Below are positions 9,711-24,564 of a DNA stretch of 64,000 nt, in pieces. The DNA comes from Eriocheir sinensis. Taxonomy: Eukaryota > Arthropoda > Malacostraca > Decapoda > Varunidae. The translations under genes and the position numbers were made by a program. The DNA is taken from contig NC_066513.1 in the NCBI RefSeq assembly GCF_024679095.1, positions 10,259,386-10,323,385 on the forward strand. The letters are read 5' to 3'. The notes below the pieces were generated by a model, which searched no databases, was not told where the DNA came from, and was given only the letters and a program-made list of their open reading frames with translations. Position 1 is the first letter of the stretch; each line of letters starts with the position of its first letter.

Positions 9711-11289
9711 TTTGGTGGCAGCGGTCACCCCGCGCCTGTGCCTTCGCTACCTCGTTCTCCTCCAAGCCACGAGAACTCACCAACAAACTCCGGGGACAGG
9801 CGTACAAGGGAAGAAGGAGTCAACGCACCTGCCGTCCGCGGCAACGCACCTGCCGTCCGCGGCAACGCACCAGCCGTCCGCGGCATCTCACAAGGCGCCC
9901 GCTACGTGCAACTCACAAGGCGCCAGCTACAAGCATCTTACAAGTCGCCACCTACGTGCAACTCACAAGGCGCCATCTACAAGCCTCGAGCACACCAGCT
10001 ACAAGCATCTCACAAGTCGCCACCTACGTGCAACTCACAAGGCGCCATCTACAAGCCTCGAGCACACCAGCTACAAGCAACTCTACAGGCGTCCAGCCTA
10101 CAAGCCTCGAGCACACCAGCTTCAAGCAACTCTACAGACGTCAAGCCTACAAGCCCCGAGCACCCACAGGCCTACGCAGCCGAAAGCGAGGGCCACAATC
10201 TACAAGCCGCTCCCCCGCTTCAAGCCAGCACTGCTACGAACCCTGCAAGCCACTCCACGATACAGCAGAAGTATTCACACCAGCAACGAGGAGGCACGCC
10301 CCGCTGACCTTGGGACACCCCGCATGCCCCTCGCTCCACAGCTGGCGGCACCACCGCCGCTGCCGGGAGCATCGGCCTAAACCTCTTCCGGCAACCAGTC
10401 AGCAAGGGTACCCGCGGCCATCTCCCGGTGACTGCAAGCTGTTCCCACTACCGTTTCTTGCAAGGCGTCTTCTCAAGAGGTTACACACCCAAGTCGTCTT
10501 ATCTGCCGCCGCCGCCCATCTCTTACTATAACAAGGACGACGCGGCCATCATTCGTCTGGCGGCAGTGTACCGGCTCCCAGCCGCGCATTCGCGGCCGCT
10601 CAAATTGCTGGGTCAGCAGTTTTTCAACCTCCATTGCGAGTCCTCCGATGTCAGCCCATCCCTCACCTCTCACCGCCGCTGTGGCCGCGGCCGAGGTTTC
10701 CTGACGCGCCTACAACGACTGCACGTCACCCAGGGCATCACAAGCCGTCGCCCTCTCCACTACATCAGCTGATTAATCTTGGTATTTGTGGATATTCCCT
10801 TCTTGTCCAAATATGCCGACTCGGCTTATTTTCATTATTAGTATTTTTTTATTTCTGTGTTCCTAACGCTGTTAATCAGTCATAATTGTGAGAGTAACGT
10901 TCATTCGCATACGATATTGATTCTTTCTTATTGTTTGCTAGCGAGTCTATTGAGTATAGTGTGAGTTCCCTGATCAAAGTTAATCTTCATCAGTGTGCCC
11001 TGCCTCCGTTTTCTTTTCACCGCTCGAGAGAAAACGTGAGCTTCAATGGTATACTCACTTACCATACCACTTTGTTTATATAGTTATTCTTTCAATATCC
11101 CCATCTCATTTGGGCATTCCATTATAACCTTAACTTCTATTACGTCTAAACAGGCACCTTGCTAGCCATTCTTTCTTGCCTTTTTAGGGTTTTCAACGCA
11201 AACTATTCATTCATACACGTTCCGTTTGTTGGTTCATATTTACAGCTATCAGCATATGCTCCTATTTTGTAAATGATTTACGCCATTAT
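9711..11289 (+). repeat. Gypsy-2 leader with nested tandem repeats
   Basis: This unusually long (about 1.6 kb) region separates the LTR from gag. At 9822-9884 a 21-bp unit (CAACGCACCTGCCGTCCGCGG) occurs three times. From 9890 to 10170, units built on CTCACAAGGCGCC, CTACAAGC and CCTCGAGCACACCAG repeat, including a 70-90 bp higher-order unit. All three forward frames stay open for several hundred bases, giving Pro/Thr/Ser/Gln-rich translations with no domain. The rest (10770-11289) is AT-rich and non-coding. A structured leader or a cryptic extra ORF are the two options; I favour a leader. Confidence 0.6.
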
Positions 11290-12503
11290 ATGAACAAAGA
11301 CACTCTCGCTAAACTAGGCGACACCTTTAAACAGTTGGCTCGTCCTTCAAGTGAGGAGGAATTGGAGCAAGGTGCAAACTCCGGTGATTTATATGTGGTG
11401 AATTTGCGATCGGGGGCTACGTACTCTTCCCTCCCAAGGGGTAGCGCCCCTTCACCTTCGGGTTCGTCTGATTACTTAACCCCCACTCGGCCGATCACAA
11501 TGCCTGTCGATCCACCTCCCCCCCCTCCTCCCGGGGCCCCACACCACTTCCCCCCGCCCCCGATTCGGGTCATTCCATCTCACGCCAGTATTCGACAATT
11601 CTCGGGAGGCGAGACCAATTTTTCGGCGCGACAGTTTTTAGATTTGTGTGAATCTGCCATCGTAAATTCCTCTATTACGGAAGATCATGATAAAATCGCT
11701 TTCATTCGGTCACGGTTACTTCCAGGCTCTCGGGCACTGAATTTGATGCAGTCCTCAGCGTTCGCTTCGGGGGACATTGGTGTAAACTATGAGGTTTTTA
11801 AAGGGAATTTCATAAAATCTTCGGGGCGGGAGTAAACCAAGCATCGTTAGACAGATGGCACACGGTTGAGTCCTCCAAAAATTCCTCAACAAAGCCGATT
11901 TGGGACGCCATGATTGAGGCAAATCAGCTGGCGGTTGACTGTGTCAAGAGCCTAGAAGACGCGCTCTGGCTTCCAGGGGGTTGTATGCAAAAGCACCAGG
12001 TGAAGACAGCTTTCGAGTTGTTTTTTTACTTATTTCATATTTCAGAGAAGAACCGCCGTTCTGCCCTCCCTTTGGCCTTCAAACCGAGCGGGAATTTGGT
12101 TGACTTCGTCTCAGAGTTAGAAGTCAAGGTTCAGGAACACCCTCACCATCAACCCCTCGCAACGGCAGCAGCATTGCAAGCACAAAGTAAGGCACCTCTC
12201 ACATGTAGTTTTTGCAAACAATCAGGACATTCTGAACATTCTTGTTTCGCGAAACGTAGGGAATCAACACATTCAAGACGGGGCTCAGATAGGAGGTCAG
12301 GAGGTTACAGGGGCGGGCATCATTCATCACACAGGAACCCTAGGCCAAACCATCAGCGGAAGGCTGCCTTTTGCCATATCCACGGGAATTGTTTTCATGA
12401 TTCAGACAGTTGTTCTGCAATACAAAAGGCCAAGGAGGAACAGAAGTACAGGTCCTCAGCGGACAGTAAGCCACACTCCTCTTCTCAGAATAAAAAGACA
12501 TGA
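11290..12503 (+). pseudogene. Gypsy-2 gag with one frameshift
   Basis: This is Ty3/gypsy Gag. The first ORF (181 aa from the ATG at 11290) has a Pro-rich stretch (PPPPPPPGAPHH, residues about 76-87) and the capsid-like blocks ARQFLDLCE and IAFIRSRLLPG. It stops at 11833, but the neighbouring frame continues FGAGVNQASLDRW from about 11817, so one base is lost or slipped at the AAAA near 11814. The second ORF carries a CCHC knuckle (CSFCKQSGHSEHSC, about 12205-12246), an Arg/His-rich basic stretch, and a second Cys/His motif (CHIHGNCFHDSDSC). Gag ends at 12503. The frameshift could be decay, an assembly error or programmed slippage. Confidence 0.85.
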
Positions 12504-12533
12504 CTTCGTGACAGCCCCGCGGCGTACATCCAA

Positions 12534-12983
12534 GTGTCCCTTCAGGAAATTACTAATTGGGAGCAACTTGACTCCGTCATTGCCGCCTTGGGACGGACAA
12601 GCATAATTGCCCTCCCTTGCAAGGTGGGCAAGATTTCACTCACCTTAGCGGTTGACACAGGTGCCACAGTCAATGTCATCTCCGACTCCGCTTACAGGTC
12701 TCTGACACGACAGGCGAGTGGGGAAATTTGGCCGCTCCAAGAGAACGACCTGAATGTGGTAGGCGTGACGGGCACCACTTTGGGAATCCTTGGGCGAGTA
12801 CCACTAACACTCAGCTTACATGAAAAAGTATGTCCCTTTCGAGATTTATTTTATGTCTGTAGCAGGTTTGCTTTACCTGTGGATGGGATCTTAGGATTAA
12901 ACGCCATGAAAGACCTGCACATAACCATAAACCCTGAAAACAACGCGATCGTGTATCAAGGCCGACGCATACAGGGGTTGGGT
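12534..12983 (+). CDS. Gypsy-2 protease (retropepsin) portion of pol
   Basis: This aspartic protease matures the Gag-Pol polyprotein. The frame holds LAVDTGATVNVIS with the intact catalytic DTG (about 12648-12665) and the flap-distal LPVDGILGLNAM block (about 12870-12910) typical of retropepsins. It opens about 30 bases after the gag stop in a different frame, so translation would need a shift or a separate start. At 12984 the reading frame runs into a SINE and stops at 13001. Confidence 0.85.
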
Positions 12984-13361
12984 AGGCGGTGGCCGAAGTG
13001 ATAGCGTACTGGACCCACATTCGCCGCGTGATGGACGACGCGGGTTCGAATCCTCACGCTACCACTCGGATTTTTCAGTCACCGCCGAGTGGCTTAAAAC
13101 TACCCACATGCTGTCCTGAAGACCACCCATCAACCCGGACTCTAGAGGAAGCCGTCCAAGCGAATCAAGAACGAGTTCCGGGGGGCAGCATGAGCCAATG
13201 CAAGATGGCGCCACTATAAACACTCGCCTGCGCCAGGACGGGCTGGGCCGACCATCAGGCCCCACCTGGAAGAAGCCTTGGGCCGACCATCAGGCCCCAC
13301 CGGGAAGATGCCTACCGGCGCAATAGGCAACAACGTAAAAAAAAAAAAAAAAAAAAAAAAA
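12984..13361 (+). mobile_element. tRNA-derived SINE inside Gypsy-2 pol
   Basis: It has an A-box-like GGCGGTGGCCGAAGTGATAG, a perfect B-box GGTTCGAATCC (13043-13053), the family body (ACCCACATGCTGTCC, CAACCCGGACTCTAG, GCAAGATGGCGCC), a direct duplication of the GGGCCGACCATCAGGCCCCAC block (13247-13307), and an A tail at 13337-13361. It separates the protease from the RT ORF; both gypsy frames look young and open on either side, so the insertion is recent. Confidence 0.9.
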
Positions 13362-13362
13362 T

Positions 13363-15497
13363 CCATCGCCTCTGTCAACTGTAATCTCACCCTCAGAGGT
13401 GGAAAATGACCAACCCACCACAGACTCAGGGACTGCCACCGCCCAAGTGTCACCTCTTACGGTCAAACCACACGAAACCATTGCAGACTTGTGGCGGACA
13501 GTAACGGCAGTCGTAGAAGGTCCTCATATAGTTCCGGATCGTGCTGCAAAACTTGTTAAAATCCGTTTGCCTAACGCCCCTCCGACGGGCAGTGATGTGT
13601 GTATCGACGGAGTTCCTCACGTACACCGCGTGACGGTGGAGGTAACTCTTGCAACAGTCAAGGAGGGAGGTTTTGCAGAGGCATTGGTAATAAACACGTC
13701 TGGATCCCCTGTATCCTTAAAACACGGTGTTCGATTATGCCAGTGTCTAGTGTATGGGAGAAATGTCGCCCCGGAACCTGCTGAATACCCTTCAGCCCAA
13801 GTCTCAGGCATAACCTCGGCGTGTCAGGCTTCTCCCGAACAAGACACAGCTAATTTAGAGGCATTCCTAAAAGTTGCACACTATTCCGAAATTAAGTCAA
13901 CCTTAGTCCAGCTTCTGGAACATTATCGGGGGGCGCTTGCTCTACCAGGCGAGCCGCTTGGAGTTACGCAGTGTGCTGAACACCACATTAAGTTAAAACC
14001 CAATACAAATCCTGTATATATCAATGCGTACAAGCTCCCCCACAGTCAGAGGGAGGTGGTGCAACAACTTATCTCTGAAATGTTAGAACAAGGTGTCATC
14101 AAAGAATCGAATTCCCCGTGGAATTCACCCTTGTTCCTGGTTCCAAAGAAAGACGGCTCTTATCGTCCTGTGATTGATTTCCGGCGTGTGAACACCGCGA
14201 CCGTGGATGATCATTTTCCGCTTCCCGTTCTTCGCGATCTTCTGATGTGTCTCGGTAGAGGAAATAAAGTCTTTACGAGTCTTGATCTGGTCAGTGGCTA
14301 CTGGCAACTGCCCATGGCCCCCGAGTCACGTGAAATAACGGCTTTCAGCACGCCTCATGGCCACTATGAGTGGACGAGGATGCCGTTCGGGCTCAAAGGA
14401 GCTCCCTTGACCTTCCAAAGGACAATGAACAGTGTTTTTGGTGACTTGCTGGGCAACTCTGTCTATGTGTATTTAGACGACATCATCATAGCAAGTAAAG
14501 ACGTGCATGCACACATGGAAACACTAAAAGCAGTCCTACACAGACTTCAAGAGGTCGGATTAAAGCTCAAAATCACCAAATGTGAATTTTTAAAGCCTCG
14601 GATCAAGTTCTTGGGGCATGTCGTGGACGAATTCGGCATCCACACAGTGGACGACAAAATAAAGGCTATTGCCGAGTTCCCTCAGCCAACGTCTGCGGAC
14701 AAGGTACGGTCTTTCTTGGGTGTCGCAGGTTATTACAGGCCTTTCCTTAAGGATTTCGCAGCACGCGCGAGTCCCCTAACCCATCTTTTAAAGAAAGACG
14801 TACCATTTCAGTGGCTCCCAGCTCAACAAACGAGTTTTGAGGATTTAAAGAAAGCGCTTACACAGGCTCCGGTCCTTGTCTTTCCGGATTTCAAGGACCC
14901 CTTTCAGCTTTGTACCGACGCTTCGACTAGTGGAGTAGGAGCCGCGCTGATGCAAACAGATAAGTCCGGCAAAAAGCATGTGATAGTGTTCGCCAGTCGA
15001 GTACTTACAGCTCCGGAAAAGAACTATTCTGTTACCCACCTAGAGGCTCTTGCCATTGTGTGGGCTCTGAAGCATTTTCGTGACATAGTGATGGGGTACA
15101 AAATTGTGGTGTATACGGACCACGCGGCCATAACTGATCTTTTCAAGGGAAAAAACCTACACGGTCGTCTGGCAAGATGGTTCTTAACGATCCAAGCATA
15201 TAATCCGGAGATAAAATACATCACCGGAAAAACAAATGTGGTCGCAGATGCCTTATCTCGGAATATTCCGATAGGCGCGATTACCACCCCAGAGGTCATC
15301 CACAACTTCACTTCACCTGAGCTACACACTGCTCAGCGAGACCACCCGGTGTGGAGGAGGTTAATTTACGCCCTAGAGTCGGGAGACGAATCAAACCTTC
15401 CTGATTTGCCAGTTCCCTTTTCACAATTCTTCCTATCAGAGGACAACCTCCTTTGTAGGTCATGGCCAACCAAACCGGTACCTATAGACCAACTGGT
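13363..15497 (+). CDS. Gypsy-2 reverse transcriptase-RNase H (3' end lost in gap)
   Basis: This polyprotein segment copies element RNA into DNA and degrades the template. It is open from the SINE junction to the gap without a stop. RT motifs in order are QGVIKESNSPWNSPLFLVPK (about 14092-14150), YRPVIDFRRVN, SLDLVSGYWQLPM (14280-14318), MPFGLKGAP (14380-14406), the catalytic YLDDIIIAS (14470-14496) and KFLGHVV. The RNase H domain follows, with CTDASTSGVGAAL (14913-14950), YSVTHLEALAIVWAL and YTDHAAI (15114-15134), then the connection block LHGRLARWF and VVADALSR. The integrase would lie in or beyond the gap. The element is Ty3/gypsy by domain order and motifs. Confidence 0.95.
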
Positions 15498-15597
15498 NNN
15501 NNNNNNNNNNNNNNNNNNNNNNNNNNNNNNNNNNNNNNNNNNNNNNNNNNNNNNNNNNNNNNNNNNNNNNNNNNNNNNNNNNNNNNNNNNNNNNNNN
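15498..15597. other. Assembly gap of exactly 100 N
   Basis: A run of 100 N is the usual placeholder for a scaffold gap of unknown size. Gypsy-2 pol ends at it on the left. On the right the sequence starts abruptly within the giant inverted repeat, so the two sides need not be adjacent in the genome. Confidence 0.98.
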
Positions 15598-15639
15598 ATG
15601 CAAGATAATAACCTCAACAACCAAGACAGACACAATCTC

Positions 15640-18600
15640 AGATTCCACACACATCTGGAAAGTGAAGAAACTTTGTGACGGACACTCTACTGTTTCCGGT
15701 GACGAGAACCAACCAATATATGGCTAATGACCTCAGGGAAAATTGTAAGATCAGAACACTCCACCACGCTATTTTTGACCTCATGAAGGTTGGGTCGAGG
15801 AGTAGCAGCCATCTAAGTATAATTTATGGTGGATTATCTGATCTGAAGGAAAAATAAATAATCAGAAGACTCTGACAACTGGGAGCTTTTAATTAGTGAG
15901 CTTAAGCCAAAAAAACAATAACATGAAAATATACGTAAGCCACTTGTCCCCACCCCCAAGTCCGACGTCCTGCAAGGCATGATCAACGACCACAATGAAC
16001 ACATAACAAAGTGGGCGGAAGACAACAGCATTCATGTAGTGAACCCTGACCCTGCTTTCAGACTCTTAACTAAAGAAATAGATGAGTCATGCTACGAAGA
16101 CCTTGGGATGAAGTGACACTCCTGAATAGACTGAGTGGTCAGGCTGCTCAAAGTATTTGCAAAACATCTCCAACCTTTAACAACTGGTGTGAACTGGGAG
16201 AAATGAAAGCGAATACGGAAAGGAAACTCTGCTGAACATCCGCCATCACTCCCTAACTGTAATTTCTACAAACAAGGAAAAATCTGCAGTCTCGCAGAAC
16301 GAAAGAAACACACGAGCTGGAAGCCAGGAACTTGAAAACGGAAAGCGAGGGTGGCAACTGGTTGTCAACCGGCGCGACGTAGAAAAGAAACAGGAATGAT
16401 TTGAGGAGCCCCTCAGGAGCTCATCACCCCACCCACACAGCAGACGGATACTGAGGCCATGACTCACCCCCTCTGGCGACCCCACTCTATGCCAGACTCA
16501 GGTACAGCTCCTCTGTCCTCCTGTCAAACAGAGCCACTACCCTCCCTTTACCGGGAAGAGGCTGCAAGGAGCCCCTGGAGGAGCCGGTGGTATCACTCAC
16601 ACCCACATTACCTGACGGACACTGCGGCTACGACCCACCGCCCCAGCAACCCCTAACCTTAAAGACCTCAGGTAATGGCTCCTCCCTCAACACACCTGCC
16701 CTCCTCGAGACACGCAATGAGCTTACAACGCGTCAGCCCATTAAACTGCGCTGGACACCGTGGCTACACCCACCTCTCCACCACACGCCTGCCATCACGG
16801 GACACGCAAGCCTACAACACCCCCTCCACGCTCAGGACACTCATCCAACAGGAAAGTGATGTTATAACTGCGGGGAATTTAATCATGTCCAATCAAACTG
16901 TAGGCTTGATCTAAAGTGCGTTGCTATGAATGTTTAGAATACGGGCACAAGGATCGCTATCATTGGTCACTATTACACCTCACGCTAGAAGAAAGGCAAA
17001 GAATGTTATGCCGTTAGTTCTCATTTTACGAACAAAAAGACAACCTAACTATTGAACACATAAATGCACAATCATTACTCAATAATTTGATGAAATCAAC
17101 CTATTAATCAATGAAAGCGGCAAATCGACATATTATGCGTATCAGTGAATCATGGTTACTGCCACACACACCCCAGACTCACACGCGAACATTCTTAACT
17201 TTAAACTTTACAGACAAGACAGAGGCAAAGGATGGAGGGCAAGTGGCATATGTTCATAATGACTCACACCAGCTTCGATAAACACAGGCGTACCTCCCAA
17301 ACACGAAGGGGTAGATGAAATTTGTATCCAAGTTCAATGCAGAAAACTACCTCTCCATCCTTATAAAACAGTATCTACCGACACATCCTAAGGCCTGTTC
17401 TACTTCATTTGATCACATAGAAGACACATTGAGGGCATTAATTATGCGTAAAAGACATTTTCTTATTAGGTGACCTCAACGACAACCTCCTCCTACCCAA
17501 CAGTAAACTATCACGTATAATAGCCAACAATAAGCTGATTAACAAATTATAAACACACCCACACGAGTGACACCCAGTTTCTGTGAACCCTCCTAGACGG
17601 ATCATCACTAACAAGCCAGATCTTGTCACTCATTCCTACGTAATCCTTTTGTAACGGTCGCAGACTATGAGGTTTATAGGCGCCTCTCTGTCAACATCCT
17701 TAAACCCAAGCGCCAACTCCATCACCGTAACTAAACGTGACCTCAAGAAAATATAACAGCGACCTTCTATGCTCCCATATCCTAGAGGTGAAACCTCCAC
17801 ACTAAATGAGATATTATTGCACTGACGATGTCGATAAACAAGTGTCTATACTAACATCTGTCATTACTACCAGTCTCGACAGAAGCGCTCCGATATCTAA
17901 TATCGTTCTCTTCACCGACCCCTGCACCTTGGATCAATGATGAAATTAAAGAGGCATTAGTAGAACGCAAGAAAGCTCAAAGAATATTAAAATCACAGAT
18001 ATAACGTGGATTATACAGCAAAAATATAAAGAAATAAAGAAAAACGTCAAACGTCTACTTCAACCACTTCAAAGAAAATTACTACCACCAAGAACTACAT
18101 ACCTGCAAAATAACACAGCTGCAACTTGGAACACATTAAAAACTATTATTCCTAGTAAAACACAGAGCACGACCCACCTGCCCCTTGAGAACATAAGTGA
18201 AAAAGCTGAAGATTTTAATAACTTCTTTTGCGAACGTCGGCCTAACCAACATACGAATCAACTCAAGAATCACAACAGTCGAAAAACCGTAATCACCTTA
18301 ACGAAGCTCCTAACATCCCGGTCGCGCCTCTACCCCACTAATCTCGCGCTTTTTCAGGACCTCAGCCAGTAGACCAGAACACAATCATCTTAACTGTAAA
18401 ACAGCTTCAAAATACTAAATCGTTTGGTTGTGATAACATTTCCTAAGGTTTATCAAAGACTCACTTATAGTTATCATCTTCTACCTCACAACCATCATAA
18501 ATACCTCGATCGTTTGCACAGTGCATTTTTCCTGCCTCTCTGAAAAATGCTGTTGTCACCCCACTATATAAAAAAACGGTAACCCAGACGAAATAGGAAA

Positions 18601-20085
18601 TTATCGTCCCATCTCTCTACTTCCAATTTTTCAAAAATATTAGAAAAGGTAGTTGCCAATCAATTAATGTCATTCCTGAACGTAACAAACTTCTCTCTCT
18701 CCAACCCAACACGGCTTTAGACCAAAACTCTCTACAGAGACAGCAGCAGCTGCAAGTCATTACCAATAAAAATTTATGATAATATAGACAACAAACAAAT
18801 GTCACTTTTTAACACTCTGCATGACCTTCTAAAGTCCTTCTGACAGTGTCAGCCACACCATCTACTCTGAAAAACTTCAATAGATTAATGTTGACACCTT
18901 CATTGGTTTGACAATTACCTCGATGACAGGTCACAATCAGTCCGCATCAAAGACATCGTCTCATCCAAGAAATCAGCAGCCTTTGAGTCCCCATAGGCTC
19001 AATACCAGGCCCAACATTATTCAATATCCATGTAATGACATATCTACCTATATCAATAACTGCCTTCTAGCAATACGCTGACGACACACAGTTCCTCCAC
19101 AGCGGTAATATCAACGAAATAAATACTTTAATTATCAAAAACTGAGATCACTTTGAAACAAATAAGAACCTATTTTCTACAGAACGGCCTTCAGCTAAAA
19201 CATCAGTAAGACACAATGTATCTTCCTAGGCACACGCCAACTCCTGGCACACATACCTAACACCACCACCATCAGATGTGCTGATGGCGTTATACAGCCC
19301 CCCTCCTCCATGTTAAGAACCTTGGCTTTTCATCTGGATTCACACATGACCTTTCTGACAGACACATAAATGAAATGACTAGGAAAACAATGGGAACTCT
19401 TAAATTTCATTAACAGACACAAAGATCTCTTCAACAAAGAAACACGCTAATGGTTATCCAGACTTTGGTATTAAGCATCATAAAATACGGCATCACAATA
19501 TGGGGACAACAAACTCAACTTTTAATAAACAAAGTGCAAAAACTACAAAACTTCATGATAAAAGTGGCAGATGGAAAGCCAGTAAAACACGATCATGTCA
19601 TCTCCATTATTTAAAGATTTACAATGGCTTAAAATCAAAGACCTAATCACCTTTAACCTCATCACAAAAAAAGTGTTTAAGCTGGAAAAATAAAAGGATT
19701 ACCTGAGATCCACATCCTTCTCTCCCAACTGTTAACTATATGACTGACTCCAACAACAAGACAACAAACAACTTACGTCCCGGGAGAACCAACACTGACA
19801 CAGGTGCAAGATCCTTTCATGTATTAGGTCCCAAATTATGGAACCAATTACCGAATGAAATAAAGACTCTCATAATCTGACCACATTAAAATCAATTCTT
19901 AAAAAGAAGTTGTTGACCTCTGCATGAATGTATTATCTACTTTACTGCCTCTTCTGTATATTCTATCATGTATATTTAGGATGTGCTAATACACCATGTA
20001 TATTTATATGTATAACCCACTATGTATATTTAGATGTTTAGAATAAATCCACTTTTAGTGGAAATAAAGTTTATTTATTTATTTA
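15640..20085 (+). pseudogene. Two-ORF LINE (left arm), many indels
   Basis: This is the left-arm counterpart of the LINE at 38.0-42.1 kb. It shows ORF1-like sequence (15975-16600), a CCHC zinc knuckle CYNCGEFNHVQSNC near 16863-16910 with a second partial knuckle, endonuclease remains (17040-17500), RT remains with the KAFDSV region decayed at 18820-18850, a YADD equivalent near 19076, and a 3' untranslated end with GGAAATAAAG at 20058. Frames change every 50-150 bases, more often than in the right arm. CR1/L2-like is the best clade guess. Confidence 0.75.
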
Positions 20086-20087
20086 TT

Positions 20088-20365
20088 ATTATCTCTCTCT
20101 CTACTTTTCTCTCTCTCTCTACTTTTCCTCTCTCTCTCTCCACTCTTTCCTCTCTCCACTTTTCCCTCTCTCTCTCCACTTTTCACTCTCTCTCCACCTT
20201 TCCCTCTCTCTCTCTCTCCACTTTTCCCTCTCTCTCTCTCACTCTCTCTCCACTTTTCCCTCTCTCCACTTTTTCCTCTCTCACTCTCTCCACTTTTTCC
20301 TTTCTCACTCTCTCCACTTCTCTCTCTCTCCACCTCTCTCCACTTTTCTCTCTTTGTACTTGAGT
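20088..20365. repeat. (CT)n with regular ACTTTT interruptions
   Basis: CTCTCTCT runs are broken every 15-30 bases by CACTTTT or ACTTTTCC words. The right-arm counterpart is a 1.24-kb GA tract that is almost pure, so length and purity differ strongly between the arms. Predicted serine/leucine or arginine/glutamate repeats here are artefacts of the repeat. Confidence 0.9.
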
Positions 20366-20800
20366 CCAAGTACGATTACTTGATGATGCCACGAGTACAA
20401 GTACAAGTACTCACTTTACAGTTGTATTTCGAGTACAAGTACAAGTACTTTGTACTGTACTGAATCCAAAACAAGTACTGTTTCTACTGATATAACCTTC
20501 ATATCTTTGTCATCAGAAGACTGTATACCTATGTATCTACTTTATAATATAATTCATTTTAATGAGACACATCAAAGTTGTTGTGGTGCAGAATGGTTAA
20601 CGAAACTTGTAACAATCTTAGTTAATGCAATATTGAACTAGTTTTGTTTGTTGACGAAAGTACTCAAAATTCTGGAGTACTTGACTCTGGAGCTGGCACA
20701 AGCACAAGTACAGAGGAATTTTAAGCCTGAGTACGAGTACAAGTACGAGTACATTAAATTGTGTACTTAAGTACGAGTACGAGTACATGTACTTGGACCC
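20366..20800. repeat. GTAC-rich element, left arm
   Basis: Words such as GTACAAGTAC, GAGTACAAGTACTT and CGAGTACATGTACTTGG cluster at both ends (20366-20480 and 20680-20795) around a unique AT-rich core (20490-20650). This terminal layout suggests a non-autonomous DNA transposon with subterminal repeats. The right-arm copy is at 36280-36737. Confidence 0.55.
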
Positions 20801-20803
20801 AAG

Positions 20804-20867
<64 letters not shown>
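20804..20867. repeat. (GT)n microsatellite
   Basis: About 32 GT units. It is the counterpart of the (CA)n at 36205-36270. Confidence 0.95.
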
Positions 20868-20868
<1 letters not shown>

Positions 20869-21015
20869 ACGCGCCAGCTCCCAACGGAAAACAAGTCCAA
20901 AGAAGGTCCTTTTTATTGAAACAGGTGTCTTGATACTTCCCTCTTGAAAAAGTTCAAAGAAGGAGAGAGTTCCAGAGTTTACTAGTGGAAAGAGGGAAGG
21001 CATGCAGTTAGCAAG

Positions 21016-21019
<4 letters not shown>
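20868..21019 (-). mobile_element. Family J LINE fragment, left arm
   Basis: On the minus strand, GAACTTGCTAACTGCATGCC, AAACTCTGGAACTCTCTCC and TTTTTCAAGAGGGAAGTATC match the C-terminal coding end of the family J LINE (53.25-53.47 kb). Relative to the right-arm copy it lacks about 110 bp and a further roughly 28 bp. Confidence 0.7.
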
Positions 21020-21070
<51 letters not shown>

Positions 21071-21073
21071 AAA

Positions 21074-21165
<92 letters not shown>
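21020..21165. repeat. (TA)n microsatellite
   Basis: About 70 AT/TA units interrupted once by AAACAAATGAA at 21066-21076. It is the mirror of the tracts at 35558-35881. Confidence 0.95.
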
Positions 21166-21168
<3 letters not shown>

Positions 21169-21289
21169 TGTGTGTTAAGAAACTTTAAAAATTTCTGTAA
21201 ATGTATTTTATATAGAAGACATGCCAGATGGGGCAAGTGTAGTCACGCACCCAATAAACTGACACATTTACAAGAAAATAAATACTTAC

Positions 21290-23444
<2,155 letters not shown>

Positions 23445-23499
23445 TTCACATTGAACACACAAATGCATCACAGATACTGACTGATACAAAGCATTTAAT

Positions 23500-23802
23500 A
23501 ATTGCGATAGGTGTAGGTTAAATTGTCTCTTCCATGTTTTTTCTTTTCTTTTTTTTTTTTTTTACTTCTTTCCATTGGTGTTACAATCCATCCATCTATA
23601 TACCTAGTCTGTTTACCCTGAAAGGGTACACCCAAAGGTGCAATCTAGTGGTTTTAAGGTGTCTATACACTCTCTCTCTGTGTGTGGTGTGCCCACTGTT
23701 TCTGGGAGACTATAGTAGGCACCCATCCCCTCACACTTATTTATTTATTGAGGTAACCCGGCTGTCTCTCTCTCTCGTGTGTGTGTCTGTCTCCTTTTTC
23801 TG

Positions 23803-23840
<38 letters not shown>

Positions 23841-24521
23841 TGTTACATCACTTTGTTATTTTTGCCACGCTCATGGTACCGGTAAGATCCTTTGATGACA
23901 GAGATTTAACAGTTCCTGTGTTGCACTTTTCTAATAACTATTCTGTCTGAGAAAATAGTTTATAACTTCGCTATCAATAAAAAAAGAATATGTGACGGAA
24001 ATTGCGTTTTTTCGCTTTTATAAGTTAACGGTTACCTAAGCGGTAACAAAAATACTGAATAGTGCATTTTTGTGTCACAGATACAGAATTTTCTATGGAT
24101 AGCAAAGTTGTACAGACATTATTTGTAGAAAAGAATGATTATAAGGGAAGGTGCATTAGTGGAACCGTTAAGTCGCTATGAGGCAAAGAAATTCAGCTGT
24201 AACATGAAAGTGTCCAAAATAACATAAAAGTGCTAAAACACCATTTCAATACAGATACAGAAATTTTCTATAGAGATCAAAGTTGTAGATCTGCTCTTCC
24301 GCAAAGGAAGTATGCCCTCAAACATGGATCAGACTAACCATTAAGTCGCTATGAGGGAAAGTATGTTTTCATTAAAGTTTCATTTCACATGGCGCGTCCT
24401 GTAACGTGGCTACCGAAGGTACCCAAATTTAGACCCCCTGAAGACAATCTAGAGGTGTCCATGTATCTTCATGCCAAGTTTGTTGATCTGGTTTCTAACT
24501 ATGTGGCTGTGTTGACGAGAC

Positions 24522-24564
<43 letters not shown>

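Noticed and set aside
9712..10531. Three overlapping roughly 190-220 aa ORFs as real genes
   Set aside because: All three frames are open because of the repeats; no domain, no frame preference, and position between LTR and gag.
15498..15678. Continuation of the Gypsy-2 pol ORF across the N run to 15678
   Set aside because: The last residues are translated from N and from the unrelated LINE sequence after the gap; the pol evidence ends at 15497.
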